A stretch of DNA of 13,620 nucleotides, taken from assembly GCA_028277865.1 (NCBI GenBank), contig JANQFM010000187.1:1-13620 (forward strand), in the 5' to 3' direction. The stretch's first letter is position 1; every line of letters starts with the position of its first letter. Under the pieces are notes generated by a model. The model did no database searches. It saw only the letters and a list, made by a program, of their open reading frames with translations, and was not told where the DNA came from. This document shows, piece by piece, positions 1 through 7,225 of the stretch. The translations under genes and the position numbers were made by a program. This DNA comes from Acidobacteriota bacterium (GTDB lineage: Bacteria; Acidobacteriota; UBA6911; RPQK01; DATIPO01).

Positions 1-1334
1 AGGCGGATGTTGTCTTCAATGGTCCCGGTGAACAAAAAGACGTCCTGAAGCACGATGGCCATCGATTGGCGCAGCGCGTCCAGATCCCAATGGCGGACTT
101 GGGTTCCGTCGATGCGGATCTGGCCGCTGCCGATGTCGTAAAAGCGGCCCAACAGGCTGATGATGGTCGACTTGCCGGCTCCCGTAGCGCCCACGATGGC
201 CACCTTCTCGCCGGGACGGATCCGGAACGAGACATTTTTCAAAACCGGCGTATCCGGCTTGTAGGCAAACGAGACGTCGTCGAATTCGATCTCCCCCTGG
301 ACCTTCTGGCGATGCGGCGAGGCGGGCGCCACGATCTCAGGGGGCGTATCGAGCAGCTTGAAGATCCGCTCCGAACTGGCCATGGCGCTTTGCAGGATGC
401 CGAACTTCTCGCTCAGGTCGCTGATGGGCCGGTAAAAGCGGTCGGCGTACTGGATAAAGGCCACCACTGCACCCAGCGTCAAGGTGCCTTCCAGTACCTT
501 GAGGCCGCCATACCAGAGGATCAGCGCCACAGCCAGGGCGCCGATGAAATTGACGGCCGGATAAAACCAGGCGTAGTAGCGGATGGTGTCCAAGAAGGCG
601 TCGCGGTGCTCCTGGTTGCGCTGCCGGAATCGCTCGAACTGGCGTTCCTTCTGGCCGAAGACCTGGGCAATGGCCATGCCGGTGACGTTTTCCTGCAAGT
701 AGGAGTTGATCTTGGCCACATAGGTGCGGACCCGGCGGAACACTTCGCGCACCTTGACCCTGAAGATGGCCGTTATCAGGGCCAGCAGCGGGATGACGGC
801 GAAGCTGACCAGGGCCAGCTTCCAATTGATCAACAGCATGGCGATGACGATGCCGCCCAGGGCGAAGATGTCGCCGAAGATGGAGACCGCACCCTGGGTG
901 AAGAGCTCGTTGAGGGAATCGACGTCGGTGGTGACGCGGGTCATGATGCGTCCTACAGGGTTGCGGTCGAAGTAGCTCAGATGCAGCTTCTGGACGTGCT
1001 CGAAGATCTGCATGCGCAGGTCGAACATCACTTTCTGCCCGGTCCAGTCCATCAGGTAGTTTTGCAGGTAATAGGCCACAAAGTTGGCCAGCAGGACGCC
1101 CAGGAACAATGCCGAGACAGAGTTCAGGCCTTGGTAATCGCCCACAGCGACATAATCGTCGATGGCGACCTTGATGATGAAGGGACCGGCCACCTGCAGC
1201 CCCGAAACCAGCAAGAGCAGCGTCACCGACCCGGCCACTGCCCAGCCATAGGGCTTCAAGTAGGCAAACATCCGCCTCGCCAAACGCGAATCGTAGATCT
1301 TGCCCAGAGCCTCTTCTTCGTGAAAGTCGCTCAT
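1..1334 (-). CDS. Heterodimeric ABC exporter, canonical subunit (partial, C-terminus outside window)
   Basis: This is a half-transporter of the ABC exporter type, with an N-terminal six-helix membrane domain followed by an ATPase domain. The reading frame is open from the ATG at 1334 to the window edge (444 complete codons). The membrane domain occupies about residues 20-330. The ATPase domain begins near residue 350. The Walker A motif GATGAGKST is at residues 382-390 and the Q-loop Gln (IVLQDVFLF) at 430. The signature motif, Walker B and H-loop lie beyond the window. Its ATG overlaps the stop of the upstream subunit (ATGA), which implies translational coupling and a 1:1 heterodimer. The sequence resembles TM288/BmrD/MdlB-type subunits, which normally carry the intact catalytic Glu; that cannot be seen here. 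The substrate (drug, lipid or peptide) is unknown. Confidence 0.9.
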   Translation of the reverse strand, partial: MSDFHEEEALGKIYDSRLARRMFAYLKPYGWAVAGSVTLLLLVSGLQVAGPFIIKVAIDDYVAVGDYQGLNSVSALFLGVLLANFVAYYLQNYLMDWTGQKVMFDLRMQIFEHVQKLHLSYFDRNPVGRIMTRVTTDVDSLNELFTQGAVSIFGDIFALGGIVIAMLLINWKLALVSFAVIPLLALITAIFRVKVREVFRRVRTYVAKINSYLQENVTGMAIAQVFGQKERQFERFRQRNQEHRDAFLDTIRYYAWFYPAVNFIGALAVALILWYGGLKVLEGTLTLGAVVAFIQYADRFYRPISDLSEKFGILQSAMASSERIFKLLDTPPEIVAPASPHRQKVQGEIEFDDVSFAYKPDTPVLKNVSFRIRPGEKVAIVGATGAGKSTIISLLGRFYDIGSGQIRIDGTQVRHWDLDALRQSMAIVLQDVFLFTGTIEDNIR

Positions 1335-3094
1335 TGCCGTTCCAGTTCTTCCTGCAGCAGCTGCTTTTCGTAAAGCCCCGCGTAGTATCCGCCCTGATCG
1401 AGCAGTTGGGAGTGGGTTCCCTTCTCCACCACCTGTCCCTTGTCCAGCACCAGGATCTGGTCGGCGCCCTGGACGGTGGAGACCCGGTGGGAAATCAGGA
1501 CGGCCGTGCGGCCCGCCAACTCCTGGGCCAGCCGCTGCAGGATGCGGTCTTCGGTCTGGGTGTCCACCGCCGACAAGGTGTCGTCCAGGATCAGGATGCG
1601 GGGATCCACCAACAAGGCCCGGCTGATGGAGATGCGTTGCTTTTGCCCTCCCGACAAGGTGATGCCTCGCTCTCCGACGAAGGTGTCGTAGCCGGATGGG
1701 AAATCCTCGATGTCGGGACGGATGTTGCTGACATCGGCCACTTCCTCGATCTTGGGCTGCGCCGCCCGGGGACGCCCATAGGCGATGTTGTCGCGGATGG
1801 ACTCCGAAAAAAGGAAGGGCTCCTGAGGCGCATATCCGATGCTGGAGCGCAAAGTGTCCAGCGGGATGTGGTTGATATCGTTGCCGTCGATGCGGATTTT
1901 CCCTTCCGGGACCGGGTAAAGCCGGCAGAGCAGGCTGGCCAGCGTGGTCTTCCCGCTGCCGGTGCGCCCCACTACGGCAAGGGTCTGGCCCGCCTGGACC
2001 CGGAAGGAGACGTCCCGCAGGACAGGAGTCCCGTTATAGGCGAAAGTCAGCCCCTTCACTTCGATCTCGCCCCGAATCGAACCGATGGGCCGGGCCTGGC
2101 TGTCGTCCACGTCGGGGCGGCTGTGCAGGATCTGGTTGAGACGACCCATCGAAGCTGCACCCCGTTCGAAGATATTGATCACCCACCCCAGGGCGATCAC
2201 GGGCCAGTAGAGCATGCCGATGTAGGCGATGAAGGCCACGAAGTCGCCCAAACTGATGACGTCCTGAACCACCAGGCGCCCTCCGAACCAGAGCAGGATC
2301 AATGTCGACAAGCCCAACAGGAGCCCCAGAAGGGGGTCGAAAGAGCTTTCCAGGCGGATGAGGGAGAGGTTCTTGCTCAGGTAGTCCTGGTTGGCCTGCC
2401 TGAAGCGGTCGACAAAAGCCGCCTCCTGGTTGTAGGCCTTGACCACCCGGACGCCGGCCAGGTTTTCCTGCACCAGCGTGGTGAGGTCTGAAAACTGGGC
2501 CTGGATCTTCTCGAAGCGCTGATGGATGCGCTTTCCGAAGTATTGCACGGCGATCGAGACCCCGGTGAGCGGAATCAGCACCAATAGGGCCAATCGCCAA
2601 TTGAGGCTCAGCAGCACCGAGATGACCAGGACGGTATTGAAGAGGGTGTTCAGCGAGTACATGATGGCCGGCCCCAAGACCATCCGTACGGCGTTCAAGT
2701 CGTTGGTGGAACGCGCCATGATGTCGCCGGTGGAGTGCTTCTGGAAAAAGGAGCGGGAGAGCGTTTGCAGATGACCGAAGATGGCATTTCGCAGGTCGTA
2801 CTCCACCCGTCGCGAGACGCCGATCAGAATACGCCGCATACCGTAGCGGAAGACTCCCTCGACCAGGCTGGCGGCGACGATCAGCGAGGCGTAAAGGACG
2901 ATCAGCTGAAGTCGGATCTCCTGTGTCAAATGGTCGATTCCGGCCCGCAGGATCCAGGGTCCAAGGATGGCCGTGGCGTTGGTGAGCAGGACCGTCAGGC
3001 TGCCGATGATCAAGGGCTTCTTGTAAGGTCTCAGGAAAGGCTTGAGATGGAGGAGCTGCTGAATGCGGGGGGGAAGTGAAAAGCGTCCTTGCAT
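1331..3094 (-). CDS. Heterodimeric ABC exporter, degenerate-site subunit
   Basis: This is a full-length half-transporter (587 aa from the ATG at 3094) with an inner-membrane domain (about residues 20-325) and a C-terminal ATPase domain. Counted from the ATG, Walker A GRTGSGKTT is at 376-384, the Q-loop Gln (APQEPF) at 424, the signature LSGGQ at 480-484, the D-loop SAVD just after Walker B, and the H-loop His (ISHR) at 536. Walker B reads ILILDD: the usual catalytic Glu is Asp505. This substitution marks the degenerate-site subunit in heterodimeric exporters such as TM287/288, BmrCD and MdlAB. The partner gene follows with an ATGA overlap. A GTG at 3109 would add five residues; neither start has a clear ribosome binding site, so I prefer the ATG. 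The 5' leader carries a hairpin repeat. Substrate unknown; multidrug or lipid export is the family's usual role. Confidence 0.93.
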   Translation of the reverse strand: MQGRFSLPPRIQQLLHLKPFLRPYKKPLIIGSLTVLLTNATAILGPWILRAGIDHLTQEIRLQLIVLYASLIVAASLVEGVFRYGMRRILIGVSRRVEYDLRNAIFGHLQTLSRSFFQKHSTGDIMARSTNDLNAVRMVLGPAIMYSLNTLFNTVLVISVLLSLNWRLALLVLIPLTGVSIAVQYFGKRIHQRFEKIQAQFSDLTTLVQENLAGVRVVKAYNQEAAFVDRFRQANQDYLSKNLSLIRLESSFDPLLGLLLGLSTLILLWFGGRLVVQDVISLGDFVAFIAYIGMLYWPVIALGWVINIFERGAASMGRLNQILHSRPDVDDSQARPIGSIRGEIEVKGLTFAYNGTPVLRDVSFRVQAGQTLAVVGRTGSGKTTLASLLCRLYPVPEGKIRIDGNDINHIPLDTLRSSIGYAPQEPFLFSESIRDNIAYGRPRAAQPKIEEVADVSNIRPDIEDFPSGYDTFVGERGITLSGGQKQRISISRALLVDPRILILDDTLSAVDTQTEDRILQRLAQELAGRTAVLISHRVSTVQGADQILVLDKGQVVEKGTHSQLLDQGGYYAGLYEKQLLQEELERQ

Positions 3095-3148
3095 GTTCGG
3101 TCTACGCACAACTGGGATGCCGATGCGGTGTCGGCGGTTTCCAGAAGC

Positions 3149-3256
3149 TTCACGCGGAGGCGCAGAGCCGCAGAGGAGAAAGATGAGGGGGGAGAAGAGG
3201 CCACTCTGCCCTTCTCTTCCGGCTCTCTCTGCGTCTCTGCGCCTCTGCGTGAAATC
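3149..3256. repeat. Periodic palindrome, octamer type, copy 1
   Basis: Inverted repeat with arms at 3149-3176 and 3226-3253 that match at 25 of 28 positions. Each arm is a short tandem array of the octamer CGCAGAGN after a TTCA leader. The interior also pairs (GAGAAG against CTTCTC), so the whole element can fold into one long hairpin. It starts two bases after the stop codon of the upstream membrane protein gene and fills the gap to the ABC exporter gene. It could be an mRNA stabiliser or attenuator between the two genes; there is no U-tract for a standard terminator. Related copies are at 4601-4695 and 11504-11592. Confidence 0.9.
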
Positions 3257-3922
3257 TCAGGACTGCGGGTCGCTGCTGGGTGCGGGCGGGGCTTGCGGGT
3301 CTTCGTCGTCGGGGACGTCGAAGCCCTGGGTGTGAGGAATCGGGTTGCCTTCGGCATCCAGGAACACGATCTGGTACCCGTGAAGCAGCACCGGCTCCTC
3401 CTCATAGCGAACCTTGAATCGCCCCGTCTGCAAAGCCGGCAAAGGCATGGGTTCGACTTGCAGCGGCGCCTCGTCCAGCAACTGGTCGTCGACTCCCCAA
3501 ATCTTGACCACGCCTGTCAGCGCCTCTATGGGCTCCTCCGTCTGGTTGTACAGCTCTCCTTCCAGGACGAATCCCGCCTCCAGCCGCTGCAGGGTCAGAT
3601 AGGTCAGGCGCAGCGGTTTCATCTTCCAGGATTCGGTATTGACGAAGTTTTCCAGAAAGGAAAAGGGGGTCAGCAGCAAGCCGGTCAAAAAGAGAGCCGA
3701 CAGAACTGCGCACAGCAGCAGCGCCTTGAAGATGGAGCCCACATCTGCCGCAGTGGCCTGCAAGGCCGGCTGAGGCTCTTGAGGGTCGTCGCCTTGCCGT
3801 CGACGCCGTCGGGAATAGGCTCGCAGGGCCATCCAGCAGGAAGCCAGCATAATCAAGATCAAAAAGGCCAGCAGCGAGTACCAGAGGGCCGGATCCAGGA
3901 TGTCGATCGTCTCTTGAGTCAT
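3257..3922 (-). CDS. Membrane protein with two TM helices and FxLyD-like domain, function unknown
   Basis: 221 aa. I do not recognise a characterised homologue. Visible layout: a hydrophobic helix at residues 14-35, a basic stretch RRRRR at 38-42 that should be cytoplasmic, a second helix at about 65-86, then a soluble domain at about 115-190. The soluble part (GELYNQTEEPIEALTGVV, then a VDDQLLDE turn and a GRFKVRY strand) looks like an FxLyD-type beta-sandwich, a family found in surface or envelope proteins; this is a resemblance judged by eye. The C-terminal tail is rich in Pro, Asp and Ser. The gene starts 22 bp past the stop of the signal-peptide protein gene and lies upstream of the ABC exporter pair in the same direction, so it may be co-transcribed and assist the exporter. 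Its stop codon abuts a hairpin repeat. Confidence 0.8.
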   Translation of the reverse strand: MTQETIDILDPALWYSLLAFLILIMLASCWMALRAYSRRRRRQGDDPQEPQPALQATAADVGSIFKALLLCAVLSALFLTGLLLTPFSFLENFVNTESWKMKPLRLTYLTLQRLEAGFVLEGELYNQTEEPIEALTGVVKIWGVDDQLLDEAPLQVEPMPLPALQTGRFKVRYEEEPVLLHGYQIVFLDAEGNPIPHTQGFDVPDDEDPQAPPAPSSDPQS

Positions 3923-3943
3923 TTCGGGCTTGATGTGCCGAAG

Positions 3944-4555
3944 CTATCGGGGCGGCCGTTCCGGTGCGGCTACGGTCGGCATTCGTTCCTTGACCTCCAC
4001 TTCACGCGAGGGGTCGCGCTGCCAGAAGCCTTTTTTGGGCTGCTCCAATGCGAACTGCTCGCCGAACAGGCGCTTGCCGTAGGCTGTCAGCAATTCGCTT
4101 TCCAGGCGTCCGTTGGAGCGGATATCCACCCAGCTCTCTTCACCCAGGTACTCGCGCTTGAGGGCCTGGATGCCCACGTAGACTGTGACCAGAGTCTCTT
4201 TTTCGGCGATCAATTGGACTTCGATCTCGTAGCGATAGCGGGCCTTGACCCAGTTCCCGTCCCGAAGGGCCGGGCGGTCCCCGATCTTGTTGATATGGCT
4301 GTCCGTCAGCGGGCCGTCGATGTAGTCGTAAAAATCGGTGACGATCCGTCCGCTGACCCGGTCTTCCTCGGCGATGGATGCCTGGGTGGCGTCCTTGAGG
4401 GTCTCCAGCATGGATTTCCAGGCGCTGGGGAAGGGGATGAAGACCCGCAAAGGCGGCGGCAGGTAGGTTTTCTTGAATTGGCCCCAAGCCGTGGCGCTCA
4501 CAGCCAGCAGGCATAGGCCCAGGACGGTTTTGAGGGGTCGCGCGTTCATGTCCAT
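3944..4555 (-). CDS. Secreted or envelope protein with signal peptide, function unknown
   Basis: 203 aa starting MDMNARPLK; the ATG at 4549 is an equally good start (201 aa), and neither has a strong ribosome binding site. The N-terminus is a typical signal peptide (basic start, hydrophobic core VLGLCLLAV, likely cleavage after AWG). There is no lipobox Cys. The mature part has a helix (AWKSMLETLKDATQ), strands (RYRYEIEVQLI and ETLVTVYVGIQAL) and a second helix (LESELLTAYGKRLF). This order loosely recalls the small helix-grip domains of BamC/NlpB-type envelope proteins, but that is a weak visual similarity. The last 30 residues are charged and Pro-rich. It is the first gene of the leftward group that leads into the ABC exporter, 21 bp before the membrane protein gene. 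Confidence 0.78.
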   Translation of the reverse strand: MDMNARPLKTVLGLCLLAVSATAWGQFKKTYLPPPLRVFIPFPSAWKSMLETLKDATQASIAEEDRVSGRIVTDFYDYIDGPLTDSHINKIGDRPALRDGNWVKARYRYEIEVQLIAEKETLVTVYVGIQALKREYLGEESWVDIRSNGRLESELLTAYGKRLFGEQFALEQPKKGFWQRDPSREVEVKERMPTVAAPERPPR

Positions 4556-4785
4556 CAGTTTAACTCAAGACGATGCAAGGATGCCCAGCCGGGTTCAGGA
4601 GATTTCACGCAGAGGCGCAGAGCCGCAGAGGGAGGCAGAAGAGATTCAGAGAGTCTTCTCCGCGCCTCTGCCTCTCTGCGTCTCTGCGTGAGATCCCCGC
4701 GGCACCCGTCCTTCCGGCCCTAGTTTGCCTTGTTTTTTGGCACCCCTGGCGTCCTCCATTTTGAGCCCGGCCTGGATATGCTTGC
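4556..4785. other. Divergent intergenic region
   Basis: This 230 bp stretch separates the leftward envelope/exporter group from the rightward ligase gene, so both promoters should lie here. Nearly half of it is a hairpin repeat (4601-4695). I could not pick out a convincing -35/-10 pair for either direction, nor an operator. Confidence 0.6.
4601..4695. repeat. Periodic palindrome, octamer type, copy 2
   Basis: Arms at 4601-4642 and 4654-4695 match at 34 of 42 positions around an 11-base loop. Each arm starts GAT(T/C)TCACGC and continues as CGCAGAGN octamers, then a GGCAGAAGA-like purine tract. Mismatches fall mostly at the eighth base of each unit. It sits in the shared promoter region of the divergent envelope protein and ligase genes. 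There is no coding capacity and no obvious target-site duplication. Confidence 0.92.
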
Positions 4786-5412
4786 ATGAATATGCTTCCC
4801 CGCCTGACTCCCATGCGCCTGAAGCGCCAAAAGGAAGCCTTCGATCACCCCGACTGGCTCTTTGAAGTCAAGTTCGACGGCTTCCGGGCGCTGGCCTACC
4901 TGGAGGAGGGGCGCTGCCAGCTGGTGTCGCGCAACAAGAATACTTTTGCAGGCTTCGAGGCCCTTCGGCGCTGGTTCGCCCAACACCTGCAAGTCGACAA
5001 CGCTGTCCTGGACGGCGAACTGGTGTGCCTGGACGATCAAGGGCGCTCGCTCTTCTATCCACTCTTATTCCGGCGCCAACAACCCTGCTATTGCGCCTTC
5101 GACCTGCTCTGGCTCAATGGACGGGATCTGCGCCCGCTTCCCTTGCTGGAGCGCAAGGCCCTCCTCAAAGAGATCCTGCCCGCGCCTGCTTCCCTGCTGA
5201 TTTACCTGGACCACATCGAAGAGCAGGGCAACAGGCTGTTTCAACTCGGCTGCCAGCACGACTTGGAGGGGATCGTCGCCAAGCCCAAGCTCAGCCCCTA
5301 CCGAAGCAACAGCAGGCAAACCAGTTGGATCAAGATCAAGAATCAGGACTACAGTCAATTGCGGGGTCGCCCCGAGCTTTTCAATTCCTTCCGAAGCCCA
5401 TCTTCGAAATAG
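4786..5412 (+). CDS. Short ATP-dependent DNA ligase (nucleotidyltransferase domain only)
   Basis: 208 aa, related to the ligase domain of LigD and to LigC (PF01068-type adenylation domain). Motif I is KFDGFR with the adenylated Lys at residue 29. Motif Ia is SRN at 48-50, motif III is LDGELV at 75-80 (Glu78), motif IIIa is FDLLWLNG at 105-112, motif IV is EGIVAK at 161-166 and motif V is WIKIKN at 181-186. After motif V only about 22 residues remain (YSQ, GRPELF), so the OB-fold with motif VI is absent, as are the polymerase and nuclease domains of LigD. I recall stand-alone proteins of this size and sequence in Acidobacteria and relatives, so it is probably intact and not a fragment. No Ku gene is nearby. 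Whether it seals nicks or has another nucleotidyl-transfer role cannot be told. An in-frame ATG at 4792 is an alternative start; no strong ribosome binding site is seen. Confidence 0.9.
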   Translation: MNMLPRLTPMRLKRQKEAFDHPDWLFEVKFDGFRALAYLEEGRCQLVSRNKNTFAGFEALRRWFAQHLQVDNAVLDGELVCLDDQGRSLFYPLLFRRQQPCYCAFDLLWLNGRDLRPLPLLERKALLKEILPAPASLLIYLDHIEEQGNRLFQLGCQHDLEGIVAKPKLSPYRSNSRQTSWIKIKNQDYSQLRGRPELFNSFRSPSSK

Positions 5413-5457
5413 GGCAGTGGTGGCAGTGGTCTATTCCTGTGTTGCTGCCATTTGGAT

Positions 5458-5560
5458 GGAACACGGAACAGGGAACATGGAACACGGAAGAGGGCCGGAA
5501 GGCCGAGAATACCTGCATCTTCCTTTTCTTCCCTGTTCCGTGTTCCTTGTTCCCTGTTCC
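5458..5560. repeat. Periodic palindrome, heptamer type (GGAACAN)
   Basis: The left arm (5458-5492) is four GGAACAN heptamers plus GGAAGAG. The right arm (5526-5560), read on the minus strand, is four GGAACAN heptamers plus GGAAGAA. In register the arms match at 30 of 35 positions, and all five mismatches are the seventh base of a unit. A one-unit shift also pairs well. It lies between the convergent ends of the ligase and symporter genes and could act as a bidirectional transcription or RNA-decay barrier, although no U-tract follows. Confidence 0.92.
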
Positions 5561-5655
5561 ACTTGCAAAGGGCAACACTGAATTAGACCAGTATCCAAGT
5601 TTTCGGTTGAGATCGGCTGGATCGAGATGCTCATCCTGGAACGGGTGTGCTTGCA

Positions 5656-7212
5656 TCACCAGTTGGCAACAACCAGCCAGGCTGTCAGCGCCATCAAGCC
5701 AGCCGCCAGATAGCGGTAGTCCTGGTACCAGGGAAGGGGGGGCAGGTCGGCGGTCATGGCCTGCACCTTGGAGCGCGAATAGACGTACTGGTCAATCTGC
5801 TCATCGGAGGGCGGGCTGCTGAGCAGGCTGACGATCACGACGGTTGTGCAGGAAATGGCGAAGAGGATGCCGGCGATGTTGAGGAAATGGATGTCGGGTT
5901 CGGTGATCAGGAAGAGAATGGCCACTGAATGCCCGGCGATCAGGCCCGCAAAGCCTCCCTTGCCGTTGGCCCGCCGCCAGAAAAGTCCCACGATGAACAG
6001 CGCCACCACGGGAGGGAAGATATAGGAGATGACGGTCTGCAGGTAGGTGAACAAGCCTTCCCAGCGGGCCACCGCCGGGGTCCAGGCCGCGCTGACGATC
6101 ATGATGGCAACCGTTATGCCGCGCCCCATCCAGGCCAAGGCCTCATCCGTTGTGCGGGGCCGGAACTTCTTGATGAAATCCATGGTGACCAGGGTCGAAG
6201 CCGAATTGAGGGTCGAGTCGACACTGGACATGATGGCGGCCACCAGTCCGGCCAGCATGATGCCCTTGAGTCCCACGGGAAGAAGTCCGATCAAGGTCGG
6301 GAAGACTGTATCCCCGTTTTCGAGCCCCGGAAAGATCTGGCGTGCCATCAGTCCGGGGAAGACCATGACGAAGAGCACCGGCAGCTTGAGAAGGCCGGCG
6401 AACAGGGCGCCCCAGCGCGCGTGCCTGAGATCGCGGGCGCCCAACACCCTTTGAACGATGAACTGGTTGGTGCACCAGAAATAGAATCCCAGGATGGGGA
6501 CGCCGGTGAGGAGGCCGGTCCAGGGCAGTGTCGGATCGTCGTAGGGGCGAACTACGCTGAGCATTTCTGAAGGAGTCGCGTCCACGACGGCCTGCCAGGA
6601 TCCGACTTCGCCCAGGGCGATGAAGGTGATGGCAGTGGTGCCGATCAAGATGATCACCGCCTGGATGGTGTCGGTGTAGACAACCGCCGAGAGCCCTCCG
6701 GCCGCCGTATAAAGCCCGGCCACCAAGGCCAGCACCAGAGCCGATGCCACCAAGGGCACCTCGGGAAACAGGACAGAGACGACCAAGGCTCCACCGTAAA
6801 GGGAGCCCGCCACATCGACGAAGACGTTGCTCACGATGGTCAGCAGCGAGAAGTAGTAGCGAACCGCCGGCTGGTAGCGCCGTTCCAGAAACTCGGGCAT
6901 GGTGTAGACCTTGGATCCGATGTAGTAGGGCGCAAAGAAAATCGCGAAGAAGACCAGCACCACCGCCGCCATCCATTCGTAGTTGGAGACCGAGATCCCG
7001 GTGACATAGGCGGCGCCGCAAAGCCCGATCAGGGTCGATCCGGAGATGTTGGAAGCAAAAAGAGAAAATCCGATGGGCATCCAGCCCAGACGGCGCCCGG
7101 CCAGAAAATACTCTTCCGTTCCGGCCCTGCGGCGGGCGAAATAGAGTCCGATGGCCAGGACGACCATAAAGTAGGCGATGACGCAAGCGACGTCGATGGA
7201 GTGCAGATTCAA
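5656..7212 (-). CDS. SGLT-like sodium:sugar symporter (SSS family), second of the cluster
   Basis: 518 aa from a TTG at 7212, about 13-14 membrane helices, inner-membrane Na+-coupled uptake. The start is chosen because AAGGAG lies 7 nt upstream and the protein then begins MNLHSIDVAC at the first helix; the frame remains open to 7296 but that would overlap the glucosidase gene and add a non-conserved leader. Family markers: FASNISGSTLIGLCGAAY in TM1, YTMPEFLERRY, CTNQFIVQR, MSSVDSTLNSAST in TM8, and YLQTVISYIFPP. Positions aligned by eye to the sugar-site residues of human SGLT1 are Glu79 (SGLT1 E102), Lys276 (K321) and Gln392 (Q457); the SGLT1 H83 position is Thr60. Asp332 occupies the SGLT1 T395 position. 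It follows the GH13 gene by 13 bp. The likely cargo is a monosaccharide or small sugar; exact substrate unknown. Confidence 0.92.
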   Translation of the reverse strand: MNLHSIDVACVIAYFMVVLAIGLYFARRRAGTEEYFLAGRRLGWMPIGFSLFASNISGSTLIGLCGAAYVTGISVSNYEWMAAVVLVFFAIFFAPYYIGSKVYTMPEFLERRYQPAVRYYFSLLTIVSNVFVDVAGSLYGGALVVSVLFPEVPLVASALVLALVAGLYTAAGGLSAVVYTDTIQAVIILIGTTAITFIALGEVGSWQAVVDATPSEMLSVVRPYDDPTLPWTGLLTGVPILGFYFWCTNQFIVQRVLGARDLRHARWGALFAGLLKLPVLFVMVFPGLMARQIFPGLENGDTVFPTLIGLLPVGLKGIMLAGLVAAIMSSVDSTLNSASTLVTMDFIKKFRPRTTDEALAWMGRGITVAIMIVSAAWTPAVARWEGLFTYLQTVISYIFPPVVALFIVGLFWRRANGKGGFAGLIAGHSVAILFLITEPDIHFLNIAGILFAISCTTVVIVSLLSSPPSDEQIDQYVYSRSKVQAMTADLPPLPWYQDYRYLAAGLMALTAWLVVANW

Positions 7213-7218
7213 GGCCGG

Positions 7219-7225
7219 ACTCCTT
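7219..7225 (-). promoter_or_regulatory. Shine-Dalgarno of the downstream symporter (sets TTG start)
   Basis: On the minus strand the stop codon of the GH13 gene runs straight into AAGGAG, followed by TCCGGCC and then TTG at 7212. A near-perfect Shine-Dalgarno at ideal spacing is the reason for choosing the TTG over upstream in-frame codons, and it points to translation directly after termination of the upstream gene. Confidence 0.7.

Noticed and set aside
66..2491. Long open frames on the plus strand at 66-1373 (435 codons) and 1334-2491 (385 codons).
   Set aside because: They lie opposite the ABC exporter genes, have compositions rich in Gln, Asp, Gly and His typical of antisense frames in GC-rich DNA, and match no family.
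3089..4516. 475-codon plus-strand open frame.
   Set aside because: It is antisense to two credible minus-strand genes and runs through the hairpin repeat; no signal, domain or ribosome binding site supports it.
4786..5412. Ligase as a truncated pseudogene of a longer LigD.
   Set aside because: All adenylation motifs are intact, the frame is clean, the length fits short stand-alone family members as I recall them, and no remnants of OB, polymerase or nuclease domains follow.
3149..5560. Periodic repeats as a possible CRISPR array.
   Set aside because: Units are 7-8 bp, directly adjacent with no spacers, and arranged in inverted arms; no cas genes are present.
5458..5560. Heptamer hairpin as a classic intrinsic terminator for the convergent genes.
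   Set aside because: The stem is long and has no run of U on either side; listed as a repeat with only a possible barrier role.
5025..5822. 265-codon plus-strand open frame overlapping the ligase, heptamer repeat and symporter end.
   Set aside because: It overlaps the ligase gene in another frame and translates the repeat; no recognisable domain.
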